Source of the DNA: CAVVJA01 sp963809815
Lineage (GTDB): Bacteria > Actinomycetota > Actinomycetes > Mycobacteriales > Jatrophihabitantaceae
DNA length: 64,000 nt
Reading direction: 5' to 3'
Assembly: GCA_963809815.1 (NCBI GenBank)
Contig: CAWELM010000015.1
Location: 186,001 to 250,000, forward strand
Part shown: positions 34,488-41,293 of the stretch, piece by piece
Layout of the letters: the number at the start of each line of letters is the position of its first letter
Position numbering within the stretch: the stretch's first letter is position 1
Position numbers and translations under genes: made by a program
The notes under the pieces: model-generated
The model's input: the letters and a program-made list of their open reading frames with translations, nothing else
Databases searched by the model: none
Told to the model about the DNA's origin: nothing

Positions 34488-36068
34488 CTACGGGTTCGGC
34501 TGGCCGGGCGCCACGGTACCGGGTGCATGCGGCACCTGCTTGTGGTCGGCGACGGTGCGGGATGCGGCGCGGCCGTGCAAGGCCACGACCGTTGTGACCA
34601 CACAGACAACGCCGCCGGCGACCCAGAAGCCCACCGCCCCGTTGTCAGCGGGAAGCGCGACACCGATCGCTGCCCCGAGGACCCATGCCAGCTGCAAGAA
34701 CGTCTCGGAGCGGCCGAATGCGCTCGAGCGCATCGTTTCGGTGACGTCCCGCTGGATGACCGAGTCGAGCGAGATCTTGGCCAGTGAGTTGGCAATCGCG
34801 CTGAGCAACATAGCGAGCAGGGCGAACCAGGTGCTGAATAACACGGCCGTGAGGAGGCACACCGCGGCGGCTGTCGCGGCGCCAATGAGGATGATCAACT
34901 CTGGCCGGGCAAGGGTCATGCGGGTCCCGGCTGCGGTGCCCACGAAGTTGCCCAGCCCGGCGGCGACGGCCAGCCCACCCAATGCCAGCGCGGCGGTGAA
35001 CCCGTGCGAGGTCGTCTCGATGTAGAACGCGAGGAAGACGGTAAGGAGGCCCGAGAGGAACCGTAGCGTCGCTTCGCCCTGCAGTGAGGTGATCACCTGC
35101 GGCGGGAGGCCGCGCTGAGCCCACTGCCGGACTGCCCGAATCGAGGGGGATCCGGGCAGCTTGACCGAGGGCCGAGCCTGGTCGGGATCCCGCGCCGAGT
35201 CAACCTGCTTCGGCAACCGAAAGGCGAAGAACGCGCAGATGCCGAATCCGACTGCCGTCACCACGAGGCCGGCGGTGTACGACCCGGACACCTTGATCAC
35301 CCCGGCCACCAGGCCGCCTCCGATCAACGCGGACGCCAGCCCAAAGACCGACAACCGGGCGTTCGCCTCAACGAACGTCATGCCGGGTGGGACGAGCCGG
35401 GGCGCCGCTGCGGCTCGGACGACGCTGTATGCCTTGGACAGCACGAGAGATCCGAGCGCGCACGGGTAAAGCACGAGCAAGTTGGTCGGATGCCCGGCCA
35501 TGATCAAGGCAAGGACTCCCCGACCGATCGCCGACGCCCCCATCGCCCAGCGCCGCCCGTGCTGAAACCGGTCGAGGGCCGGTCCGATGACCGGGGCGAT
35601 CAGCGCGAACGGTGCCATCGTGACCAGCAGGTAGAGCAGCACGTTGCCGCGCTGTGCATGCGGGGACGCGCCGAAGAACACCGTGCCGGCGAGTGCAACA
35701 GTGACCATCGCGTCGGCGCCATAGGACAGCACCTGATTCCAGATCAGATGGCTGAGTCCGGACTCGCCGGCTCCCTTGGCGGTGCTCGCGGTGATCACCT
35801 TTCGGGTGACGCTTCGGGCGATGCCCCGCTTCTCCGGAGGCCCCTTCGTCGCCGACTCGCTGCGGTGGTAGGTCGGTCGGTCGAACTCGCCGGTGGGAAC
35901 CGGGCTTTGCTGGACCGCTGGAGCCGTTGGTGGTCGCGAATTCGAGGGGTAGGCCGGCGGGTTTGGCACTGCTGGCGGGTGGGCCGTGGGATGGTGAGTG
36001 TGCCCAGACTTTGAGAACCGCCCGGCCGGGCGGTCGCCTCCGGAAGTCTTGCGTGGCACGGCTTCCAT
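34488..36068 (-). CDS. MFS transporter with long Pro-rich N-terminal tail (Rv0876c-like)
   Basis: 526 residues. The first 70-75 residues are hydrophilic and Pro/His-rich. A conserved entry motif (TAKGAGESGLSHLIWNQVLSYGADAMVTVALAGTVFF) then leads into about twelve membrane segments. The organisation matches the actinobacterial MFS protein encoded beside DUF2771 and DUF3027. The transported compound is unknown. ATG 36068 is the chosen start; GTG codons nearer the first membrane segment are alternatives. Only 49 bases separate it from the divergent DUF3027 gene, so the promoters must overlap. Confidence 0.8.
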   Translation of the reverse strand: MEAVPRKTSGGDRPAGRFSKSGHTHHPTAHPPAVPNPPAYPSNSRPPTAPAVQQSPVPTGEFDRPTYHRSESATKGPPEKRGIARSVTRKVITASTAKGAGESGLSHLIWNQVLSYGADAMVTVALAGTVFFGASPHAQRGNVLLYLLVTMAPFALIAPVIGPALDRFQHGRRWAMGASAIGRGVLALIMAGHPTNLLVLYPCALGSLVLSKAYSVVRAAAAPRLVPPGMTFVEANARLSVFGLASALIGGGLVAGVIKVSGSYTAGLVVTAVGFGICAFFAFRLPKQVDSARDPDQARPSVKLPGSPSIRAVRQWAQRGLPPQVITSLQGEATLRFLSGLLTVFLAFYIETTSHGFTAALALGGLAVAAGLGNFVGTAAGTRMTLARPELIILIGAATAAAVCLLTAVLFSTWFALLAMLLSAIANSLAKISLDSVIQRDVTETMRSSAFGRSETFLQLAWVLGAAIGVALPADNGAVGFWVAGGVVCVVTTVVALHGRAASRTVADHKQVPHAPGTVAPGQPNP

Positions 36069-36117
36069 CCTGCCGTACCGATGGGTATCGGCCGAGGCTC
36101 TGAGGAACAATGGCGCT

Positions 36118-36855
36118 ATGCGCTTCGTCGAGACACCTGATTCTGTGCGCTTCCACGGCAAGCCCGATGCGATGTGCGCGGCGGCTGTCGACTTGGCTCG
36201 ACAGGCGGCCGTCGACGTTGGTGGCGAGTCGGTCGGTGAGCATCGGGCCGTTCATGCCGAGGGGGACCGTCTGGTTACGCACGTTTTCGCAGCGAACGTC
36301 TCTGGCTACGCCGGCTGGTTCTGGTCGGTGGCGGTGGCTCGGGCGCCCCGCTCGAGGACCATCACAGTGGACGAGGTGGTGTTGCTGCCCGGTCCGGACG
36401 CGCTGCTGGCACCGCCGTGGGTGCCCTGGAGCGAGCGGCTACGGCCAGGGGACCTCAACCCGGGGGATCTCCTGCCGGCTGACCCGGACGACCCGCGCGT
36501 GGTCACCGCATTCTTCTCGACCGACGATCCGGCCGATGCGGAACAGGCTACCGAGGTTGTCTTCGAGCTCGGTCTCGGGCGCGAACGGGTGCTGTCCCGC
36601 GAAGGTCGAGTCGAGGCGGCCGAGCGGTGGCGGGCCGGAGACGTCGGCCCACGCAGCGCGATGGCGCGCAGCGCCCCGGCCCACTGCGGTACCTGTGCGT
36701 TCTGCGTTCCGGTCGCGGGCTCCTTGCAGGCCGCGTTCGGCGTGTGCACCAACGAGCTGTCACCCGCTGACGGACGCGTTGTCAGCGTCGAGTACGGCTG
36801 CGGGGCGCATTCCGATGCGCGGGTGGGTACTTCGTCCGCCAAGAGCCGCAGTTAG
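36118..36855 (+). CDS. DUF3027 protein
   Basis: 245 residues from the ATG ending at 36120, with GAGGAA ten bases upstream. The DUF3027 pattern includes HRAVHAEGDRLVTHVFAANVSGYAGWFWSVAVAR, VVLLPGPDALLAPPWVPWSERLRPGDLNPGDLLP and the Cys-rich HCGTCAFCVP...GVCTNELSPADG...VSVEYGCGAHSD. The five Cys and a His in the last 60 residues could hold a metal. The function is unknown, but it is strongly conserved in actinomycetes at this location. It converges with the DUF2530 gene, whose stop overlaps by four bases. Confidence 0.87.
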   Translation: MRFVETPDSVRFHGKPDAMCAAAVDLARQAAVDVGGESVGEHRAVHAEGDRLVTHVFAANVSGYAGWFWSVAVARAPRSRTITVDEVVLLPGPDALLAPPWVPWSERLRPGDLNPGDLLPADPDDPRVVTAFFSTDDPADAEQATEVVFELGLGRERVLSREGRVEAAERWRAGDVGPRSAMARSAPAHCGTCAFCVPVAGSLQAAFGVCTNELSPADGRVVSVEYGCGAHSDARVGTSSAKSRS

Positions 36856-37088
36856 ACGATTCGCCCGGCGCGCTTGTGCCGACTGAGGATGACCAGGCCA
36901 GCGAGACCGAGTAGCCAGCCCGCGAGGCAGGTCCACAGCCAGACCTGATGATCATGCCGCTCCAGCCAGTTCCACCAAGGCAGAAGCGCGACGAAAGCGA
37001 CGAACCATATGGCGGTACCGATACCGATGACTCGGGCCGAGTCGACCCGGGGTGGCTGCAGCGGCTCGGCGCGTTCCTCGCTCGCCAT
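36852..37088 (-). CDS. DUF2530 small membrane protein
   Basis: 78 residues with two hydrophobic segments (IGIGTAIWFVAFVALLPWW and VWLWTCLAGWLLGLAGLVIL) separated by a short hydrophilic loop (ERHDHQ). This is the DUF2530 architecture known from actinomycetes. Its function is unknown. It overlaps DUF3027 tail to tail and is divergent from the MarR gene across a 62-bp gap. Confidence 0.85.
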   Translation of the reverse strand: MASEERAEPLQPPRVDSARVIGIGTAIWFVAFVALLPWWNWLERHDHQVWLWTCLAGWLLGLAGLVILSRHKRAGRIV

Positions 37089-37131
37089 GCTTTGGACGCT
37101 ACTCGACGAGACAACTGGCCGAGAAGCAGAA

Positions 37132-37148
37132 AGTTAGGTAAACTAACT
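37132..37148 (+). promoter_or_regulatory. MarR operator-like inverted repeat and -10 box
   Basis: AGTTAG-N5-CTAACT is a perfect inverted repeat ending two bases before the first possible start codon of the marR gene. A TAAACT box at 37139-37144 falls inside it, and would place transcription start at about 37151. This predicts a repressor site that covers the promoter. Confidence 0.6.
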
Positions 37149-37150
37149 AT

Positions 37151-37591
37151 GTGGACACCGTGATGGTTAGCATGACGCCGGCTGAGCTGGCTTCGCAGCT
37201 GCGCCCGGCGCTGTTGCGTCTGACCAGGTTGATCCGCAATCAGCGTGTCGACATGTCGGTCACTCTTACTCAGCTTTCTGCGCTTGCCACGCTGCGCAAG
37301 CACGGGCCGATGAGCGCGGGCGAGCTTGCGGGGGTCGAGCGGGTTCAGCCTCCGTCGATGACGAAGGTGCTCGCACTTCTCGAGGACCGTGGCCTCGTGA
37401 CGCGGCAGCCGCATCCGTCCGACCGTCGACAGGCCATCATCGTGCTCGCCCAGCCCGGCGTCGACCTGCTCGACTCCGAGCGTCGCTCTCGGGACGCGTG
37501 GCTGTCCCGGCGTTTGGCCGAATTGAGCGAGGACGAGCAAGCGTTGTTGCTCTCCGTCGTCCCTGTGCTCGACAAGCTGGCGGAGCAGTGA
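37151..37591 (+). CDS. MarR-family transcriptional regulator
   Basis: 146 residues if started at GTG 37151; ATG 37163 or 37172 would give the usual length and the last matches where homologues begin (MTPAELASQLRPALLRL). The winged helix is seen in SVTLTQLSALATLRKHGPMSAGELAGVERVQPPSMTKVLALLEDRGLVTRQPHPSDRRQ. The palindrome just upstream is a likely autoregulatory site. If transcription begins at 37151 the mRNA is leaderless. The stop overlaps the MFS start (GTGA), so it probably regulates that transporter. Confidence 0.88.
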   Translation: MDTVMVSMTPAELASQLRPALLRLTRLIRNQRVDMSVTLTQLSALATLRKHGPMSAGELAGVERVQPPSMTKVLALLEDRGLVTRQPHPSDRRQAIIVLAQPGVDLLDSERRSRDAWLSRRLAELSEDEQALLLSVVPVLDKLAEQ

Positions 37592-38928
37592 CGGCGGTTG
37601 TTACTTCGCCTGCATCGACCTCACCACCTGACTCATCCGTCACAGCTCCGCCGCCCGACTCGTCCGTAGCTGCACCACCGACCGGAATGTTCCGGTCGCT
37701 GCGGGTCCGGAACTATCGGCTGTACGCCGGCGGTCAACTCGTCTCGCTGACCGGGACCTGGATGCAGCGGGTCGCCCAGGACTGGCTGGTTCTGGAGCTC
37801 ACCAACTCAGGCACCGCGCTCGGCATCGTCACAGCACTGCAGTTCCTGCCGTCGTTGCTGTTCGGGCTGTGGGGCGGCCTGCTCGCTGACCGCTACGACA
37901 AGCGGAAGCTGCTCCTCGCGACACAGACTGGCCTCGCGCTCGTCGCCCTGATCTTGGGCGTGCTCGACGTCACCGGGATCGTGCAGTACTGGCAGGTTCT
38001 GGTGCTCGCCCTCGCGCTGGGACTCGTGTCCGCAATCGATTCACCTGTGCGTCAGTCGTTCGTCGTAGAGATGGTCGGCCCCGACGATCTGACGAATGCC
38101 GTCGGCCTCAACTCGACGATCTTCAACTCGGCCCGCATCCTCGGCCCGGCGGTCGCCGGCGTGATGATCACCGCGATCGGTACCGGCTGGGCGTTCGTCG
38201 CCAACGGGATATCCAGCATCGCCGTGCTGACCGGCTTGGCCCTGATGCGGCCGGCCGAGTTGCGCCCGTCGCCGGCGATCGATCGAATCCGCGGGCAGCT
38301 ACGCGCTGGGCTGCACTACGTCCGGCAACGGCAGGACTTGCTGCTCACCATGGTCATGGTGTTCGTCGTCGGCACGTTCGGCTTGAACTTCCAGATCACG
38401 ACCGCCTTGCTCGCCAAGCAGGTGTTCCACCGGAGCGCTACCGGCTACGGTTTGCTGTCCACCGCACTCGCCGTCGGCGCGTGCGTCGGCGCGGTGCTTG
38501 CCACCCGCCGCCGGACTCGCCCAAGCCTGCTCTTCCTGCTCCTGGCGGCGATGGCCTTCGGCCTCCTGGAGATTCTCGCCGGGTCGATGCCAGGATTCGG
38601 CGCCACCGCACTGATGCTCGTGCTGGTCGGGCTGGCCATGCTCACGTTCACGACAGCAGCCAACTCGTCAGTCCAGCTGGGGGTCGAGGCGACGATGCGC
38701 GGTCGCGTCATGGCCCTGTATCTGATGTGCTTCCTGGGCGGCACTCCGGTCGGCGCGCCGATCGTCGGCTGGGTCGCCAATACCGTCGGGCCCCGATGGG
38801 GAATGATCGGCGGCGGCTTGGTGTGCATGGCGATGGCCGTCGGCATGGCGCTCTATCTAGTCCGGCGGCGCTCGCTCCACATCGCGGACATAACCGATCG
38901 GTGGGAGAAGATAACGAGCCGATATTAG
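37588..38928 (+). CDS. MFS exporter, EntS-like (MFS_3), controlled by adjacent MarR
   Basis: 446 residues from the GTG that overlaps the marR stop. A Ser/Pro/Thr-rich tail of about 35 residues precedes MFRSLRVRNYRLYAGGQLVSLTGTWMQRVAQDWLVLEL, the typical opening of the EntS/TetV-type exporters, followed by about twelve membrane segments. FVVEMVGPDDLTNAVGLNSTIFNSARILGPAVAG is the family's second-repeat signature. It probably exports a toxic or signalling compound that also releases the MarR repressor. Confidence 0.87.
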   Translation: MTAVVTSPASTSPPDSSVTAPPPDSSVAAPPTGMFRSLRVRNYRLYAGGQLVSLTGTWMQRVAQDWLVLELTNSGTALGIVTALQFLPSLLFGLWGGLLADRYDKRKLLLATQTGLALVALILGVLDVTGIVQYWQVLVLALALGLVSAIDSPVRQSFVVEMVGPDDLTNAVGLNSTIFNSARILGPAVAGVMITAIGTGWAFVANGISSIAVLTGLALMRPAELRPSPAIDRIRGQLRAGLHYVRQRQDLLLTMVMVFVVGTFGLNFQITTALLAKQVFHRSATGYGLLSTALAVGACVGAVLATRRRTRPSLLFLLLAAMAFGLLEILAGSMPGFGATALMLVLVGLAMLTFTTAANSSVQLGVEATMRGRVMALYLMCFLGGTPVGAPIVGWVANTVGPRWGMIGGGLVCMAMAVGMALYLVRRRSLHIADITDRWEKITSRY

Positions 38929-38966
38929 GCCGAGCTTTTGCTGCGACCGGCTCCTATAGTCGTCTG

Positions 38967-39299
38967 GTGGGCGTTTTCGGCCACCGGCGTGACCTCCGTC
39001 TTTGGCAAGCGGAACTGGGCGGAGCGAATTGGCCTGAGTCCGATCAGCCGAAGCGTCCGCCGATCCAGCAGGTCGCGGCTGATCTGCGGCGACTGCGGCG
39101 CCAGCTCGAACGCTTACCCAAGGGCGCGTCGTATGTCCGAGTGGCTGGCGTCCAGCGGGCCTACGACGAAGTCCTGGTCATTGCCTGCGCCGAGCTCGGA
39201 GTGGACACCACCTTGAGCGAGACACCGGCCGGACAGCAACGGGATCTGGAACGGCTGCGGGTCGAGTTCATGCTCGGCGAGTGCGGCCTGTTCTTGTAG
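38967..39299 (+). CDS. Conserved hypothetical protein before the SpoU methylase
   Basis: 110 residues from a GTG at 38967. Amphipathic, Arg/Leu-rich helices (VAADLRRLRRQLERLPKGASYVRVAGVQRAYDEVLVIACAELGV) end in EFMLGECGLFL. I recall similar small proteins in front of the SpoU gene in actinomycetes, but no function. The gene lies 38 bases after the MFS stop and 11 bases before the SpoU start. Confidence 0.7.
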   Translation: MGVFGHRRDLRLWQAELGGANWPESDQPKRPPIQQVAADLRRLRRQLERLPKGASYVRVAGVQRAYDEVLVIACAELGVDTTLSETPAGQQRDLERLRVEFMLGECGLFL

Positions 39300-39310
39300 C
39301 CGCGCCGTCT

Positions 39311-40183
39311 GTGTCGCACCCGGTCGAAGTCACCGATCCAGCTGATCCGCGGTTAGCGGACTTCCGCGACCTCACCGATGCGGACGTACGGCCGGATCGG
39401 CGTGGCGTGGTCATTGCCGAGGGCGTCGCTGTTGTCGAGCGACTGCTGACCTCCCGCTATCAGGCGCGAGCAGTGTTCGGTGAGGCCACTCGGCTCGACG
39501 TGCTCGCCAACGTGCTGGCCGGCTTTCCGGATCTGCCCGTCTACTCCGCCAATCGGTGGTTCTTGTCGGATGTGGTGGGTTTTCGCCTGACCCGCGGGGT
39601 GCTTGCGTCGGCGAACCGACCGCCCGCACCGTCCGTTGCGGACGTTCTCGCTGGGGCCACCCGGGTGGCCGTCTTGGAGTCGCTGAACGATTTCGAGAAC
39701 CTTGGCTCGCTGTTTCGCAACGCCGCTGCGTTCGGCGTCGATGCCGTCCTGCTTGACGCTCGCTGCGCCGATCCGTTCTACCGGCGGAGCGTGCGGGTGT
39801 CGATGGGTCACGTGTTGCACGTGCCCTTCGCCGTGTTGCCCGATCCGTGGCCGGAGGCGCTCGAAACGCTGCGGGAGAGTGGCTTCACCCTTCTGGCGTT
39901 AACGCCTCGGGCTGACGCGATGCCACTGCCCGCAGTCGCGCCGCCGGACCGCTGGGCGATCTTGCTCGGCGCTGAGGGTCCCGGCCTGACCGCCGCGGTC
40001 CGGTCCGCTGCTGATGCGTGTGTTCGCATCCCGATGGCACCGGGCGTCGACTCGATCAACGTCGCGACAGCGGCCGCCGTCGCGTTCGCGCACTTGACGG
40101 CCGACGCGCGGATCACGCCCCGTCCCATCGATTCACGCGCGCGCACGGTACGTGTGACTACTCCTGATCACCTCAGCAGTTGA
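39311..40183 (+). CDS. SpoU/TrmH-family RNA 2'-O-methyltransferase
   Basis: 290 residues from a GTG at 39311 (GTG 39281 would overlap the preceding gene). An N-terminal substrate-binding domain (residues 1-105) precedes the trefoil-knot SPOUT domain with motifs SLNDFENLGSLFRNAAAFGVDAVLLD, ILLGAEGPGLT and IPMAPGVDSINVATAAAVAFAHL. It methylates a ribose in tRNA or rRNA using SAM (Rv0881 is the M. tuberculosis counterpart). The last 17 codons overlap, on the other strand, the end of the AbiEi/DUF559 gene, and the left copy of a 51-bp repeat. Confidence 0.9.
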   Translation: MSHPVEVTDPADPRLADFRDLTDADVRPDRRGVVIAEGVAVVERLLTSRYQARAVFGEATRLDVLANVLAGFPDLPVYSANRWFLSDVVGFRLTRGVLASANRPPAPSVADVLAGATRVAVLESLNDFENLGSLFRNAAAFGVDAVLLDARCADPFYRRSVRVSMGHVLHVPFAVLPDPWPEALETLRESGFTLLALTPRADAMPLPAVAPPDRWAILLGAEGPGLTAAVRSAADACVRIPMAPGVDSINVATAAAVAFAHLTADARITPRPIDSRARTVRVTTPDHLSS

Positions 40184-41071
40184 CATCTGTCCCATCAATG
40201 CGCGGGAAGCAACAGAGATTGGGACTGCGCCAAGCGCCTCGAACACGCATGCCACGACCCAGTTCGGCTTGTGGACCACGTCCTCGTACGTGAACCGGAC
40301 GAGCCGTAGTCCCATGCACGTCATCGCGTTGGCGCGCCGTCGGTCGTTTCGGTAGTGCGCCCGATCCGAGTGATGCTCGAATCCGTCGAGTTCCACAACC
40401 AGAACGCCTTCGACGAGCAAGTCAACCCTTCCTACGCCATCGAGGTAAACCTGCGTCTGCACGTCCAGCCCGCGTACCCGCAGCAAAACGCGGGCGATCG
40501 TCTCCAGCGGCGATTCACTGTTCGCGTCGGCAAGGGTGAGCAATATCCGGGCAGCCGCCGAGCCCTTGGTGCCGAGCCGCGCGTAGAGCTCGGCCACGGT
40601 GACGCGACGGGCGGCGAGGGCGCTGTCGACGATGACCAGAGCGGCCATCGGAGGCAGACAGCGCAGCGCCTGCGCGGCGCAGTCCAGCGTGCTTGCTACC
40701 GGTAGCGGCCCGTCGTAGCGGCACGAGCGGCCACGGTGCAGGACCACGGGCGCGGTCAGCCCGACCGGGTTGTTCCGGGTCGCGATATGGACGCGGCGCG
40801 TGGGTGCGAGGACTGACAGTCCGAGCGCGCCTGCCCCCGAGGCGCACGTCAACAGGCCACCACAACGGACGGCGGCCAGGATGGCCGCGTCTGCTCCGGG
40901 CAGGGCATACACACCGCGGCCGAAGCGCCGGACGTGTCCCGCGGCTGCCGCTCGGGCCAGCCCGCGTTCGCTCACGCCTTCGTCGAGCAGCACGGCCCGC
41001 CGGCTGCATCCGCCGAGTCGCCGCAGAATCGGCACCGGATCCGCCGAGAACACGCCGACACGATGGCGCAT
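40133..41071 (-). CDS. AbiEi-like/DUF559 protein (winged-helix plus endonuclease-like domain)
   Basis: 312 residues from ATG 41071 (open upstream to 41140). The first 130 residues resemble the AbiEi_4 antitoxin-type domain (CSRRAVLLDEGVSERGLARAAAAGHVRRFGRGVYALPGAD). The C-terminal DUF559 domain (VDLLVEGVLVVELDGFEHHSDRAHYRNDRRRANAMTCMGLRLVRFTYEDVV) is Vsr/PD-(D/E)xK-like with E, D and the R..R..A segment. The 3' end reads antisense through the last 51 bases of the SpoU gene. Imperfect 50-bp direct repeats bracket the gene. Such genes are mobile in actinomycetes; no partner toxin is visible. Confidence 0.75.
   Translation of the reverse strand: MRHRVGVFSADPVPILRRLGGCSRRAVLLDEGVSERGLARAAAAGHVRRFGRGVYALPGADAAILAAVRCGGLLTCASGAGALGLSVLAPTRRVHIATRNNPVGLTAPVVLHRGRSCRYDGPLPVASTLDCAAQALRCLPPMAALVIVDSALAARRVTVAELYARLGTKGSAAARILLTLADANSESPLETIARVLLRVRGLDVQTQVYLDGVGRVDLLVEGVLVVELDGFEHHSDRAHYRNDRRRANAMTCMGLRLVRFTYEDVVHKPNWVVACVFEALGAVPISVASRALMGQMSTAEVIRSSHTYRARA
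40160..40210 (+). repeat. Direct repeat copy A flanking the AbiEi/DUF559 gene
   Basis: This 51-bp stretch, ACTCCTGATCACCTCAGC and beyond, recurs at 41139-41188 with about 80 percent identity. Copy A contains the stop of the SpoU gene at 40181. Confidence 0.75.
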
Positions 41072-41138
41072 TGCGGCGATCGACGCGCTGCGTTGTCCAC
41101 AGACCGTCGGCTCGCGCGCAGCCATGTGACGTGAGTGC

Positions 41139-41188
41139 ACTCCTGACCACCTCAGCCGTCACCGCTGTCCCACCGATGCGCAGGAAGC
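41139..41188 (+). repeat. Direct repeat copy B flanking the AbiEi/DUF559 gene
   Basis: 50-bp counterpart of copy A, in the same orientation, immediately upstream of the AbiEi/DUF559 gene. Shared blocks are ACTCCTGA, CACCTCAGC, CTGTCCCA, ATGCGC and GGAAGC. The repeats together bracket 1.03 kb. Confidence 0.75.
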
Positions 41189-41190
41189 TG

Positions 41191-41275
41191 CGGTGGGAGG
41201 CGCGGGGAGCGGTGGGAGGCGCGGGGAGCGGTGGGAGCGCGGGGAGCGGGGGAGCGCGGGGAGCGCGGGGAGCGC
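41191..41275. repeat. G-rich tandem repeats (19-bp and 9-bp units), G-quadruplex motif
   Basis: Three 18-19-bp units beginning CGGTGGGAGGCGCGGGGAG occupy 41191-41246, followed by 9-bp units AGCGCGGGG. The piece 41241-41270 reads GGGG-N3-GGGGG-N5-GGGG-N5-GGGG, a textbook G-quadruplex pattern on the plus strand. It lies between the ABC exporter stop and repeat copy B. Confidence 0.85.
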
Positions 41276-41293
41276 GACCAACGGCAGGATGGG

